DNA from: Mycolicibacterium austroafricanum
GTDB lineage: Bacteria; Actinomycetota; Actinomycetes; Mycobacteriales; Mycobacteriaceae
DNA: 64,000 nt
Assembly: GCF_902705885.1 (NCBI RefSeq)
Contig: NZ_CACSIP010000016.1
Span: forward strand, 1-64,000
Reading direction: 5' to 3'
Every line of letters begins with the position of its first letter. The first letter of the stretch is position 1. Under the pieces are notes generated by a model. The model did no database searches and was not told where the DNA came from. It saw nothing but the letters and a program-made list of their open reading frames with translations. Shown in pieces: positions 34,299 to 42,910 of the stretch. A program made the position numbers and the translations under genes.

Positions 34299-35161
34299 GA
34301 GCGCCCCAGCAGGAAGTCCAGGTGCAGCCGGTCGAAGGTCTTGGGATCCTCGTACTGTGGCCAGTGTCCGCAGCCGGCCATCACCTCGAATCGGGCGCCG
34401 GGGATCATCGACGCCATCCGCCGGCCCTCCTGCACGTCGGCGGTGGGATCGTCACTGGTCCACACCACGAGCGTGGGCGCGGTGATCGCGCCGTACTCCT
34501 CGGGGCCGAGCAGGTTGCGCGCGCGGATCTGCGGATCCTGCAGCGCCATGATGTCTTTCATCGCAGCGGCGAAACCCGGCTGCTGATAGACACGTTGGCG
34601 GCTGGCGACGATGTCGTCGTAGTCTTTCGACTTGTCGGCCATCAGCCACTTGATCCGGGCCTGCACCGTCTCCCAGGTGGGATTCTCGGCCGCAGCCATG
34701 GACAACGTGATGATCCGCGCCATCACCTCGGCGTCGGCCTGCGACCCGCCTGCGGTGTTGAGGACGAGGCGCTCCACCCGCTGCGGGTGGTCGATCGCTG
34801 TGCGGGCGGCGACCCACCCGCCCAGCGACTCCCCGCTGATGTGGGCGTGCTCGACTCCGATCGCGTCCAGAAACGCGACGAGATGCTCGACGTAGTGGGC
34901 GATCTCGAGGGGGTGGCCGGGTTTGTCGCTGTACCCGTGCCCGAGCATGTCGATCGACCACGTCGAAAAATGTTCGGCGTGGGCCTCGAGGTTGCGGACG
35001 TAGGCCTCGGCGTGTCCGCCGGACCCGTGCAGGAACACCAGAGCCGGGTTGCCCCGGTCACCGGCATGCAGATAGCGGGTGCGGACTCCCCCGGCATCGA
35101 GATAGCCCTGTGAGAACGCGACGCCCTGCAGGTCGCTCCACACGCTCTCGAACTCGGTCAC
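34295..35161 (-). CDS. mhpC: Alpha/beta hydrolase, meta-cleavage product hydrolase (MhpC/HsaD/BphD-like)
   Basis: 288 aa, the family's usual length. Nucleophile in SGESLGGW, oxyanion-loop [19 protein letters not shown], acid Asp in [11 protein letters not shown], His in [12 protein letters not shown]. First gene of the operon, starting at ATG 35161, 34 nt from the palindrome at 35195-35209 and divergent from the IclR gene. Hydrolysis of the C-C bond in a vinylogous 1,5-diketone is assigned by family and by its MhpA/MhpB neighbours; MhpC and HsaD types cannot be told apart here. Confidence 0.88.
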   Translation of the reverse strand: MTEFESVWSDLQGVAFSQGYLDAGGVRTRYLHAGDRGNPALVFLHGSGGHAEAYVRNLEAHAEHFSTWSIDMLGHGYSDKPGHPLEIAHYVEHLVAFLDAIGVEHAHISGESLGGWVAARTAIDHPQRVERLVLNTAGGSQADAEVMARIITLSMAAAENPTWETVQARIKWLMADKSKDYDDIVASRQRVYQQPGFAAAMKDIMALQDPQIRARNLLGPEEYGAITAPTLVVWTSDDPTADVQEGRRMASMIPGARFEVMAGCGHWPQYEDPKTFDRLHLDFLLGRS

Positions 35162-35194
35162 CCCGCACCCCTTCCTGTTTGAGGGCTTGACGGC

Positions 35195-35209
35195 GAGAAT
35201 TCAATTCTC
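35195..35209. promoter_or_regulatory. GAGAATTCAATTCTC inverted repeat (candidate operator 4)
   Basis: A perfect 15-bp palindrome, 17 bp with the flanking C and G (35194-35210). It lies in the 142-bp gap between the divergent meta-cleavage operon (ATG 35161) and the IclR gene (ATG 35304). It belongs to the GAGAA-N5-TTCTC set. The local IclR protein could also use this region. Confidence 0.75.
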
Positions 35210-35303
35210 GTATTTTGTAAGCGCTCTGCTCATTTATCGCACATCCGTGTGCACTATAGTCAGAGCATCACTCTCACGAGTGTGTCTGTCAAGGAAGGCC
35301 CGC

Positions 35304-36017
35304 ATGACTCGACCGTCCGTCGAACCGGGGACCGCCGCTGCGGCCGCCGGGGCGCCCGGCTCCCAGACCCTGGCCCGTGGACTGAGCGCATTGCAGTTGG
35401 TCGCCAGTTCACCGACCGGACTGACCGTGGCCCAGGTCGCCGACGACATCGGGGTGCACCGCACCATCGCCTACCGGCTGCTGAGCACCCTTGCCCAGTT
35501 CCGATTCGTGGCCAAGGGAGAAGACGGGCGGTACCGCTCGGCGGCCGCCCTGGCCGTGCTCGGAGCATCGTTCGACAACAACGTCCGGCAGATGTGCGTG
35601 CCGACGCTGCGGGGACTTGCCGACGAACTCGGCACCACGGTGTCGCTGTTGGTCGCCGAGGGCGACCAACAGGTCGCGATCGCGGTGATCGTGCCCACGA
35701 ACGTCTTCTACCAGCTGTCGTTCCACGAGGGCAGCCGGTATCCACTCGAGCGGGGCGCTGCCGGGATCGCCCTGTTGGCCAGCATGCCGCCGCGGCCGGG
35801 GGAACGTGACCTGGTGCCGCTGGCGCGTCAGCAGGGTTGGGTGACCACCCACGGTGAGATCGAACCCAACACCTACGGTCTGGCGGTCCCGGTGCGCCGC
35901 CGGTCACCGGCACCGCCCACCTGCATCAACCTGATCTCGCACCGCGAGGACGTCGTTGTCGACGGCCGCGAGTCAGTCATCAAGGCGGCCAACGAGTTAT
36001 CGGCGATCCTCAGCTGA
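35304..36017 (+). CDS. IclR-family transcriptional regulator
   Basis: 237 aa from ATG 35304 behind AAGGAAGG. N-terminal winged HTH: SQTLARGLSALQLVASSPTGLTVAQVADDIGVHRTIAYRLLSTLAQFRFVAK. The C-terminal effector domain (LADELGTTVSLLVAEGDQQVAIAV, RYPLERGAAGIALLAS) is somewhat short. IclR proteins commonly control mhp- and ohp-type operons, so direct control of the divergent meta-cleavage operon is likely. It may be co-transcribed with the KstD-like gene 38 nt downstream. Confidence 0.9.
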   Translation: MTRPSVEPGTAAAAAGAPGSQTLARGLSALQLVASSPTGLTVAQVADDIGVHRTIAYRLLSTLAQFRFVAKGEDGRYRSAAALAVLGASFDNNVRQMCVPTLRGLADELGTTVSLLVAEGDQQVAIAVIVPTNVFYQLSFHEGSRYPLERGAAGIALLASMPPRPGERDLVPLARQQGWVTTHGEIEPNTYGLAVPVRRRSPAPPTCINLISHREDVVVDGRESVIKAANELSAILS

Positions 36018-36055
36018 GATCGCGGATCGGGGGTCGAACGAGAAAGGGAGACACG

Positions 36056-37669
36056 ATGACCGACTGGGACCACGACGTCGACGTCGTCGTACTGGGCAGT
36101 GGGGGCGCCGGAATGACCGCCGCACTGTCCGCGGCGGTCGCCGGCGCCACGGTGGAGGTCTACGAGAAGGCGGACACGGTCGGCGGCACGACTGCGGTCT
36201 CCGGCGGGATCGTGTGGATACCCGCGCACGACCGGTCCACCGAGGGCCCGCTGACCATTGACGACGCCATGGCATACCTGCGTGCGCAATCGCTGGGCTT
36301 CATGGACGACGATCTGGTGGAGACGTTCGTGCGCAGCGGCGCGGCCATGCTCGACTTCGTCGAGGCACACAGCGATCTCGAGTTCGAGGTCGCCACCGGT
36401 TTTCCCGACTACAAGCCCGAATTACCAGGCGGAAAGCCCGGCGGCGGGCGGTCGCTGAACGCCAGAAGTTTCGACCTGGCACGGCTGGGTGAATGGCACG
36501 ACCGGATCACGTCGTTCCCGGCCGATTTCAGCAACGTCGGCATCGACGCCGAGACGCGGGCACGCATCCACGCGGCCGTCGACGACATGTCGGGCGAGTT
36601 CTGCGTGGCCGGAACGGCGTTGATCGCCGGACTGCTGAAGGGGTTGCTGGACGCGGGCGTGGTTCCGCACACCGGCGCGCGGGCCGTCGAGCTCATCGCC
36701 GACCCGCTCGGCATCACCGGGGTACGGATCAATCAGGGCAACAACGACTTCCGGGTGCGTGCCCGCCGTGGCGTGGTGCTGGGCACCGGCGGCTTCGAGT
36801 GGGACCCGCGGTTGGTCGAGGCCTATCTACGCGGCCCGCTGCACGGCGCCGTCTCCCCGCCCAACAACACCGGTGACGGTCTGCGGATGGCGATGGCGCA
36901 CGGAGCCGACCTGGCGAACATGGGTGAGGCGTGGTGGGTACCGATCGTGCAGATTCCCGGTGACACCTACGCCGGCTATCCCCGCAGTCGAAGCGTCCGG
37001 CTCGAGCGCACCCGCCCGAGGAGCATCATCGTCAATCAGGCCGGCAGACGCTTCCTCAACGAAGCGGGTGAATACAACTCGATGGCGGGCCCGTTCCACT
37101 ACCTCGACCCCAAACTCGGGTATGCCAACGACCCGGCATGGATCGTCTTCGACTCCATCCACTTCAAGCACTACGGCTTTCTCGGCGTGGATCCGGACGG
37201 ACCCGTCCCCGACTGGTTCTGCCAGTCCGCCGATCTCACCGAGCTCGGGGAGAAAACCGGCATCGACCCTGCCGGTCTGGAGCGGACACTGCAGGCGTGG
37301 AACAGCAACGTCGCCGACGAACACGACCCCGACTTCGGCCGTGGCGCAAGCGCATACGACGGCTACTGGGGTGACGACAAAGCGGCCACCACAGCCGGAA
37401 AGACCCTCGGCCACATCGACACCGCTCCGTACTTCGCGGTGCCGGTGTCCGTCGGTGCGATGGGCACCAAAGGTGGGCCGCGAACCGACAGCGACGGACG
37501 CGTGCTCCACGTCAACGGCACCGTGATCACCGGCCTGTTCGCTGCCGGCAACGCGATGGCCGGCGCAACCGGCAAGGCGTACGGCGGCGCCGGGGGCACA
37601 CTCGGCCCGGCGCTGGTGTTCGGCTACCGCGCCGGCCACGCCGCGGCCACCGGCACGTCGGTGTCCTGA
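36056..37669 (+). CDS. KstD-like FAD-dependent dehydrogenase
   Basis: 537 aa. FAD motif VVVLGSGGAGMTAALSAAVAG, VGGTTAVSGGIVWIP, and the C-terminal GLFAAGNAMAGATGKAYGGAGGTLGPALVFGYRAG. It is a paralogue of the protein at 29973, shorter and lacking its central insertion. ATG 36056 is preceded by GAAAGGGAG. It lies between IclR and TetR genes on the plus strand. The family includes 3-ketosteroid dehydrogenases acting on ring ketones, which argues for an alicyclic part in the substrate. Confidence 0.88.
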   Translation: MTDWDHDVDVVVLGSGGAGMTAALSAAVAGATVEVYEKADTVGGTTAVSGGIVWIPAHDRSTEGPLTIDDAMAYLRAQSLGFMDDDLVETFVRSGAAMLDFVEAHSDLEFEVATGFPDYKPELPGGKPGGGRSLNARSFDLARLGEWHDRITSFPADFSNVGIDAETRARIHAAVDDMSGEFCVAGTALIAGLLKGLLDAGVVPHTGARAVELIADPLGITGVRINQGNNDFRVRARRGVVLGTGGFEWDPRLVEAYLRGPLHGAVSPPNNTGDGLRMAMAHGADLANMGEAWWVPIVQIPGDTYAGYPRSRSVRLERTRPRSIIVNQAGRRFLNEAGEYNSMAGPFHYLDPKLGYANDPAWIVFDSIHFKHYGFLGVDPDGPVPDWFCQSADLTELGEKTGIDPAGLERTLQAWNSNVADEHDPDFGRGASAYDGYWGDDKAATTAGKTLGHIDTAPYFAVPVSVGAMGTKGGPRTDSDGRVLHVNGTVITGLFAAGNAMAGATGKAYGGAGGTLGPALVFGYRAGHAAATGTSVS

Positions 37670-37708
37670 CACCGCAGGCACGGTTGCCGATCGACTACCC
37701 TCGTCGCT

Positions 37709-38341
37709 GTGACGTCCGCCCCCTCCGGCACCCGGTTCAGCGCGATCCCGCGCACCGCCGCCCAGACCAGGGTGCTCGACGCGGCGCTCAGACTCATCGC
37801 CGAGCACGGTGTCAGCGGCACGTCACTGCAGATGATCGCCGACGCCATGGGGGTCACGAAAGCGGCGGTTTACCGCCAGTTCAAGACCAAGGAAGAAATC
37901 GTCGTCGCCATCACCGAGCGCGAGATGGCCCGGCTGGAGGACGCGGTGGAGGCCGCCGAGGCCGAAGGCCACCCGCTGCGCGCGCGGGAAGTGTTGCTGG
38001 ACAGGATGATCGACCAGGCCATCGAACGTCGCGGCGTGGTCAGTGTGCTGCAGTTCGATCCGGTGATCATCCGCCTGCAGGCCGAACACGAACCGTTCCA
38101 ACGCTTCATCGAGCGGCTCTACGCCGCACTGCTCGGCACCGAGGCCGGCGTCGAGGCACGCTTCCATGCGGCGATGCTGTCGAGCGCGATCAGTGTGGCC
38201 GTCATGCATCCGCTGATCGCCGATTTCGACGCCGCCACCCTGCGCGCCCAGTTGACCAAGATGACCCGTCGGATGCTGGATCTGCCCGAAACCGCTCAGG
38301 ATTCGGCGGGGTCGGCGAAAAGCCGGTCGGCGGCCCCGTAG
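37709..38341 (+). CDS. TetR-family transcriptional regulator
   Basis: 210 aa from GTG 37709. HTH region: RVLDAALRLIAEHGVSGTSLQMIADAMGVTKAAVYRQFKTKEEIVVAITERE. The start is 39 nt after the KstD-like stop, with no obvious operator between, so it may be co-transcribed with it. The 3' end overlaps the convergent meaB gene by 46 nt; that tail (SAGSAKSRSAAP) is compositionally dictated by the other strand. Confidence 0.87.
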   Translation: MTSAPSGTRFSAIPRTAAQTRVLDAALRLIAEHGVSGTSLQMIADAMGVTKAAVYRQFKTKEEIVVAITEREMARLEDAVEAAEAEGHPLRAREVLLDRMIDQAIERRGVVSVLQFDPVIIRLQAEHEPFQRFIERLYAALLGTEAGVEARFHAAMLSSAISVAVMHPLIADFDAATLRAQLTKMTRRMLDLPETAQDSAGSAKSRSAAP

Positions 38342-39204
38342 GGATCGTCACGACCCTGCGCCACGGCCTGCGCCAGCCGTTCGAGGTCGGGATGACTGCG
38401 TAATCGGGTCTGTGCCAGCGAGAGGATCTGCGCGCGGGCACGTGCAAGCCGCCGCTCCGCGGTGTCGGCGCGGTGGTAGGCATCAACCGCCTCGAGCAAC
38501 TCTGTGATGCCCTCACCCTGCGCCGCGACGAGTTTGAGGACGGGAGCATCGGTCTCGGCGCGAAGATCACGCACCGTCTGGTCGGCGCCATCCCTGTCGG
38601 CCTTGTTCACCACGACGATGTCAGCGACCTCGAGCAGCCCGGCCTTGGCAGCCTGCACCGCATCGCCGGCACCTGGGTTCAGGATCACCACCGTCGGTTC
38701 GGCGACGGCCGCGATCTCGATCTCCGACTGACCGACACCCACCGTCTCCAAGACCACGAGGTCGTAGGACAACGCCGCGAGCAACCTGATGGCGGCAGGC
38801 ACCGCGGCGGCGAGGCCGCCCAGATGACCCCGGGCCGCGACCGACCGGATCAAGACGTCGGGATCGTTGATGTGGGCGGCCATCCGAATCCGGTCTCCGA
38901 GTAGCGCACCACCGCTGAAGGGGGACGACGGATCGACCGCAAGGACCGCCACCCGCAGTCCCGTGGCCCGGTAGGCGCTGACGAGCGCGCCGACCGTGGT
39001 CGACTTCCCGGCCCCAGGGGGGCCGGTGATGCCGACGACGCGAACCGGGGCGACGTCACCGAGCGCGTCGAGCACGTCGTCGCGGCGCGGGCTCTCCACC
39101 AGGCTGAGCAGCCGCCCGGTGGCTCTGGCCGAACCGTTGCCCGCCGCGGCGATCAGCTCGTCGATGGTCACTTCAGAAAGATTACGCAGCCAGTTTCCCC
39201 TCAT
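38296..39204 (-). CDS. meaB: MeaB-like GTPase chaperone of a B12-dependent acyl-CoA mutase
   Basis: 302 aa. Walker A GPPGAGKST at residues 61-69, VAVLAVDPSSPFSGGALLGDRIRM, LETVGVGQSE, and the G4 motif VVNKAD. MeaB/ArgK proteins gate cobalamin loading and rescue of methylmalonyl-, isobutyryl- or hydroxyisobutyryl-CoA mutases. The client is very likely the mutase encoded at 46829-48819. ATG 39204 was used; a GTG at 39171 is an alternative. The start lies 23 nt from the operator at 39227. Confidence 0.92.
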   Translation of the reverse strand: MRGNWLRNLSEVTIDELIAAAGNGSARATGRLLSLVESPRRDDVLDALGDVAPVRVVGITGPPGAGKSTTVGALVSAYRATGLRVAVLAVDPSSPFSGGALLGDRIRMAAHINDPDVLIRSVAARGHLGGLAAAVPAAIRLLAALSYDLVVLETVGVGQSEIEIAAVAEPTVVILNPGAGDAVQAAKAGLLEVADIVVVNKADRDGADQTVRDLRAETDAPVLKLVAAQGEGITELLEAVDAYHRADTAERRLARARAQILSLAQTRLRSHPDLERLAQAVAQGRDDPYGAADRLFADPAES

Positions 39205-39226
39205 CTCGCGGACCCGTTCCCAACTT

Positions 39227-39241
39227 GAGAATGATATTCTC
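39227..39241. promoter_or_regulatory. GAGAATGATATTCTC inverted repeat (candidate operator 5)
   Basis: Perfect 6-bp arms around GAT, in the 72-bp gap between the divergent meaB (ATG 39204) and SDR (ATG 39277) genes. It is close enough to both starts to control both. Member of the GAGAA-N5-TTCTC set. Confidence 0.75.
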
Positions 39242-39276
39242 CCTCATTGAGAGTGCCAGTTTCAAGGAGGGCGCAC

Positions 39277-40047
39277 ATGCAGATCAGTGTTCCCGCCGAA
39301 GTGAGCGGCGCGCTCGCCGGAAAAGTCGCGTTCGTCGCCGGCGCCAGCCGGGGCATCGGCGCGACGATCGCGGCGGCGTTGGCAGCCCACGGTGCTGCGG
39401 TCGCCGTGGCGGCACGCTCGGAGCAGGAGGGCCGCGTCCCGGGGACCATCAGTTCGGTCACCGATGCGATCGTGTCGTCGGGCGGCCGCGCGCTGGCCGT
39501 TCCGTGCGACGTCACCAGTGAGGACTCGGTCGACAGCGCGGTCGCCGCCGCGGTGGCCGAGTTCGGCGGCATCGACATCCTCGTCGCCAACGCGGGCGTG
39601 CTGTGGCTCGGCCCGATCGAATCCACCCCGCTGAAGCGGTGGAAGCTGTGCCTCGACGTCAACACCACCGGTGTCTTCCTCGTCACCAGGGCGGTCATCC
39701 CGCACGTGCGGACCCGCGGTGGTGGCTCGTTGATCGCGGTCACGACCACCGGCGTCACGATGACCGACCACGGCGCCAACGCCTACTGGGTGTCCAAGGC
39801 CGCCGCCGAACGGCTCTACCTCGGCTTGGCCACCGACCTGAAGCCCGACAACATCGCGGTGAACTGCCTGAGCCCGTCACGGGTGGTGCTCACCGAGGGC
39901 TGGCAGGCCGGGGGTGGCGGCGTGCAGGTTCCGCCCGACATGGTCGAACCACCCGAGGCGATGGCTGACGCCGCGGTGTGGCTGGCCCGGCAGGACGCCT
40001 CCGGCGTCACCGGAACCATCCAGCGCTCCGAGAACCTCACCGGTTGA
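39277..40047 (+). CDS. Short-chain dehydrogenase/reductase (HSDL2-like)
   Basis: 256 aa from ATG 39277, with AAGGAGGG upstream; an in-frame ATG at 39247 lies just after the operator and lacks an RBS. Cofactor loop AGASRGIGATIAAALAAHGA, Arg in VAARSEQEGRVPGT (NADP-type), NAGVLWLGP, Tyr-x3-Lys in YWVSKAAAERL. The Ser of the triad appears replaced by Thr (VTTTGVTM). It resembles the SDR at 49003 (same KLPGT/RVPGT insertion after the second strand). Followed directly by a hairpin. Confidence 0.88.
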   Translation: MQISVPAEVSGALAGKVAFVAGASRGIGATIAAALAAHGAAVAVAARSEQEGRVPGTISSVTDAIVSSGGRALAVPCDVTSEDSVDSAVAAAVAEFGGIDILVANAGVLWLGPIESTPLKRWKLCLDVNTTGVFLVTRAVIPHVRTRGGGSLIAVTTTGVTMTDHGANAYWVSKAAAERLYLGLATDLKPDNIAVNCLSPSRVVLTEGWQAGGGGVQVPPDMVEPPEAMADAAVWLARQDASGVTGTIQRSENLTG

Positions 40048-40110
40048 CCGCGAAATATCATTCCGGGTCGCTCGTACTCGAAAATCACAGCCTGGAATGA
40101 TATTTCGCGG
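40048..40110. repeat. Palindromic element, copy 2, acting as bidirectional terminator between convergent genes
   Basis: The arms CCGCGAAATATCATTCCGGG (40048-40067) and CCTGGAATGATATTTCGCGG (40091-40110) pair at 19 of 20 positions around a 23-nt loop. It starts on the base after the SDR stop and ends 11 nt before the enoyl-CoA hydratase stop. The arm sequence is the same as the element inside the CoA-transferase gene at 16575-16645; the loops differ. Confidence 0.75.
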
Positions 40111-40121
40111 CCATCGGGCGG

Positions 40122-40886
40122 TCACCCTTTGGCGATCAGTCCGTCCACGATCCTGTTGAAGTCGGCAGTCCCGAAGGACACATACTCGGCGAGGTTGGCG
40201 TAGTCCAGAGATGCCAGCACCGACTTCTCCAGCTGGATGTTCATCAATCGCTTGGTGGCTTCCACCGCCTGCTGCGGCAGCTCCAAGATCTTCTCGGCGC
40301 ATGCGATCGCCTCGGTGACCGGGTCGGCGACGACGTGGTTGGCCAGACCCAGCTCGACCGCGCGCTGCGCCTTGATCCGGACACCGGTCAACGCGAACTC
40401 CTTGGCCTGCAACAAGCTGATCTGCGAGGGCCACACCAGGGGCCCACCGTCGGCGGCCACCAGGCCGATCTGCACGTGCGGGTCGGCGAAGAAGGCATCC
40501 TCGGCGATGTAGACGATGTCGGACAGTGCGGCCAGGCTGCACCCGAGCCCGACGGCCGGACCGTTGACGGCGGCGACCACCGGGATGCGGCACCGCACCA
40601 TGCCGATCACGAGGTCACGGCCGTGCTTGATCGTCTTCTGGCGCAGCGCTTCGTCGTTGCGCAGTTCATCGAGGTAGTTGAAGTCACCGCCGGCCGAGAA
40701 TGCCCGGCCCGCACCGGTGATCACCGCAGCACGCGCGTCGGCATCCTCGTTGAGCTCTTCCCAGATGCCTGCCAGCCCGACATGCAGCGCATCGTTGACG
40801 GCATTGAGGTCATCGGGCCGGTTGAGCGTGATGACGCGAAGGCCACCGTCCGCGCGGACGTCGATTTCGGCCGGCATACCGTACAT
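40122..40886 (-). CDS. Enoyl-CoA hydratase/isomerase family protein
   Basis: 254 aa. First oxyanion segment GAGRAFSAGGDFNYLDEL, second AAVNGPAVGLGCSLAALSDIVY. The usual catalytic Glu positions read VAADGGPLVWP and FFADPHVQIGL, so chemistry may differ from simple hydration. ATG 40886 (a second Met follows at residue 4). It is separated from the upstream ACAD gene by a 118-nt gap holding a hairpin, so it may have its own promoter. Confidence 0.88.
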   Translation of the reverse strand: MYGMPAEIDVRADGGLRVITLNRPDDLNAVNDALHVGLAGIWEELNEDADARAAVITGAGRAFSAGGDFNYLDELRNDEALRQKTIKHGRDLVIGMVRCRIPVVAAVNGPAVGLGCSLAALSDIVYIAEDAFFADPHVQIGLVAADGGPLVWPSQISLLQAKEFALTGVRIKAQRAVELGLANHVVADPVTEAIACAEKILELPQQAVEATKRLMNIQLEKSVLASLDYANLAEYVSFGTADFNRIVDGLIAKG

Positions 40887-40938
40887 TTCAGGCTCCTTCG
40901 TTCTTCATCGTCTGCTCATCGCGACCATCTGCCGAGAG

Positions 40939-40987
40939 ATCCACCTTTTGCACAGATCCTCTCGCACTTCCTCTGCAAAACGTGGAT
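40939..40987. terminator. Inverted repeat between ACAD and enoyl-CoA hydratase genes
   Basis: ATCCACCTTTTGCACAG (40939-40955) and CTCTGCAAAACGTGGAT (40971-40987) pair at 15 of 17 positions around a 15-nt loop. It lies 17 nt past the ACAD stop on the minus strand. The TCTGCAAAA core is shared with the hairpin at 61281-61325, suggesting a second repeat family. Confidence 0.5.
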
Positions 40988-41004
40988 GTGTCAGCCGCAG
41001 AAGC

Positions 41005-42108
41005 TCATCGCGACCCGCCCAGCCCGAGAATGCGCTGCGCGATGATGTTCTTCTGAATCTGCGAGGTGCCGCCCATCACGCTCTGCGCACGGCTGTACAT
41101 GTAGGCACCGAACAACTCGGCGTCCCCGGTGCCGACGGTAGCCAGTGCCGCATGGCCGACCGCCTGCTCGACCCAGGTCATCAACAGCTTGTCGAGCGAA
41201 CCCTGCGGACCGTGGGTGATCCCGTCGAGTTGCTCGGAAAGCCGCCGGCGTACGTGCAGACGCAGCATCTCGGTCTGCACCCACGCCCACGAGAGCTCTT
41301 CGGGGGTACCGGTGCGGCTCTGGGATGCCAACTGGCGCACCAGCTTGCCGTACCGTGCCGAAAAGCCCAGCGTCGACGGTTCCCTCTCATGGCTGACCAC
41401 CGTCATCGCGAGCTTCCAGCCCTCTCCGGGGGCACCGACCATGTTCTCGACGGGCACCCGGGCGCCATCAAAGCTCACCTGCCCGAACTCCTTGGTGACT
41501 CCGCTGATCATCTTCAGTGGGCGCTGCTCGATTCCCTCCTGGTGCATGGAGACGATGAACGCCGAGATCCCCTTGTGCTTGGCCACGTTCTTGTCGGTGC
41601 GGGCCAGGACCAGGCACCAGTCGGCCACATCGGAGTAGCTCGTCCAGATCTTGTGCCCGTGAATCACATAGGTGTCGGGGTCGTCACCGCACTGGGTCGC
41701 GGTGGTGGTCAACGACGCCAGGTCCGACCCGGCGCCCGGTTCGCTGAAGCCCTGGCACCACCGCTCGGTCCCGTTGATCATTCCGGGCAGGAACCGTTGC
41801 CGCAGTTCCTCGTTCCCGTGGTGGGACAGACCGACGACGAGGTATCCCAGACTGGGCCGCGCTGGTGCACCGGCCTTCGCTATCTCCTCGTCGACGATGA
41901 CGTCGTAGACCGCAGGCAGGTTCTGGCCGCCGTACTCCGAGGGCCACGAGGTTCCGAAGAAGCCGGCCGCGTAGAGCGCCTGATGCCACTCCCCTGCTTT
42001 GGCCCAGTACTCGTCGCCGGAGGTCGGGAACTTTCCCTTCTGCTCGGCAAGCCAGCCGCGCAACCGGTCCCGGAAGGCGGCTTCGTCCGCGGAATCACGA
42101 AAGTCCAA
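41005..42108 (-). CDS. Acyl-CoA dehydrogenase, larger subunit
   Basis: 367 aa. FAD-binding WCQGFSEPGAGSDLASL, TYVIHGHKIWTSYSDVADWCLVLART, and the C-terminal GGTSQIQKNIIAQRILGLG. The typical catalytic Glu near the C-terminus is not evident, as in many heteromeric mycobacterial FadEs. The gene overlaps its partner at 42095 by 14 nt and belongs to a fadD-fadE-fadE operon starting at 44301. Confidence 0.92.
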   Translation of the reverse strand: MDFRDSADEAAFRDRLRGWLAEQKGKFPTSGDEYWAKAGEWHQALYAAGFFGTSWPSEYGGQNLPAVYDVIVDEEIAKAGAPARPSLGYLVVGLSHHGNEELRQRFLPGMINGTERWCQGFSEPGAGSDLASLTTTATQCGDDPDTYVIHGHKIWTSYSDVADWCLVLARTDKNVAKHKGISAFIVSMHQEGIEQRPLKMISGVTKEFGQVSFDGARVPVENMVGAPGEGWKLAMTVVSHEREPSTLGFSARYGKLVRQLASQSRTGTPEELSWAWVQTEMLRLHVRRRLSEQLDGITHGPQGSLDKLLMTWVEQAVGHAALATVGTGDAELFGAYMYSRAQSVMGGTSQIQKNIIAQRILGLGGSR

Positions 42109-42910
42109 TGGTCAACTCCTCCAGCTTCACAGGCCACATCTCGGTGGCGGCGAGCACCCGCCGCAGGTAGACGTGCGCCAGACACTCCCAGGTGTTGCCG
42201 ATGCCGCCGTGGACCTGGATGGACGTCTCACACACCGTCAACGCCGAACGTGCGCAGTAGATCTTCGCGACCCGAGCGGCCTCGATGGCCGCCGCCGGGG
42301 GTAGCTCGTCGACCGCCCACGCGGCGTGGCGCAACACGCTGATCGAGCCCTCGATGAGCGCCAGGCTCTCCGCCATAAGATGCCCCACGGCCTGGTATGA
42401 GCCGATGGCGGCACCGTACTGCTCACGCACCTTCGCGTATTCGCAGGCGAGCGCATGCGTGCCGCGGGCAGCGCCCAAGAGGTCGGCGCAGCTGACCGTC
42501 AGCGCGAGTGCACGCCACCGGTCGGCGTCCTCGTCGGCGAGCTGGCTCAGTTCGGCCGGCGACTCGACGACCCCGGTGAGGCTCCCGGTCAGGTCCACGG
42601 ATTCCGGTTCCGTACCCGTCGGGGACGTTTCGCGGCCGAGTCGATGGTTCAGGTCATCGACCAGCACCGGGCCGAGGAACGGCACGTCGACGAGGCCGCG
42701 CGCGAACTCCTCGGCGACGATCGCCACCTCGACACCGGATGCGCCGTCGGAACGTAGTGTTCGAAAGCCGGTCGCGTGCACCGCTTTCTCCAGCCGGGCG
42801 ATGCGGCTGCTGTCCTCGAGATCGGCGACGGACCCCGGGCCGAGGTCGTCGGCGAGGCCGGCAGCGGCATCTCGCAGCTGTTGCTGTTCACTTGTCAGAC
42901 GGACGTCCAC
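42095..42910 (-). CDS. Acyl-CoA dehydrogenase, smaller subunit
   Basis: 271 aa, a shortened ACAD. It has an N-terminal helical domain (RLTSEQQQLRDAAAGLADDL) and a C-terminal EYAKVREQYGAAIGSYQAVGHLMAE, and keeps QVHGGIGNTWECLAHVYLRR. The FAD-binding middle domain is reduced. It overlaps the ligase upstream by 16 nt and its probable partner downstream by 14 nt, so all three are translationally coupled and act on the ligase's product. Confidence 0.9.
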   Translation of the reverse strand: MDVRLTSEQQQLRDAAAGLADDLGPGSVADLEDSSRIARLEKAVHATGFRTLRSDGASGVEVAIVAEEFARGLVDVPFLGPVLVDDLNHRLGRETSPTGTEPESVDLTGSLTGVVESPAELSQLADEDADRWRALALTVSCADLLGAARGTHALACEYAKVREQYGAAIGSYQAVGHLMAESLALIEGSISVLRHAAWAVDELPPAAAIEAARVAKIYCARSALTVCETSIQVHGGIGNTWECLAHVYLRRVLAATEMWPVKLEELTIGLS

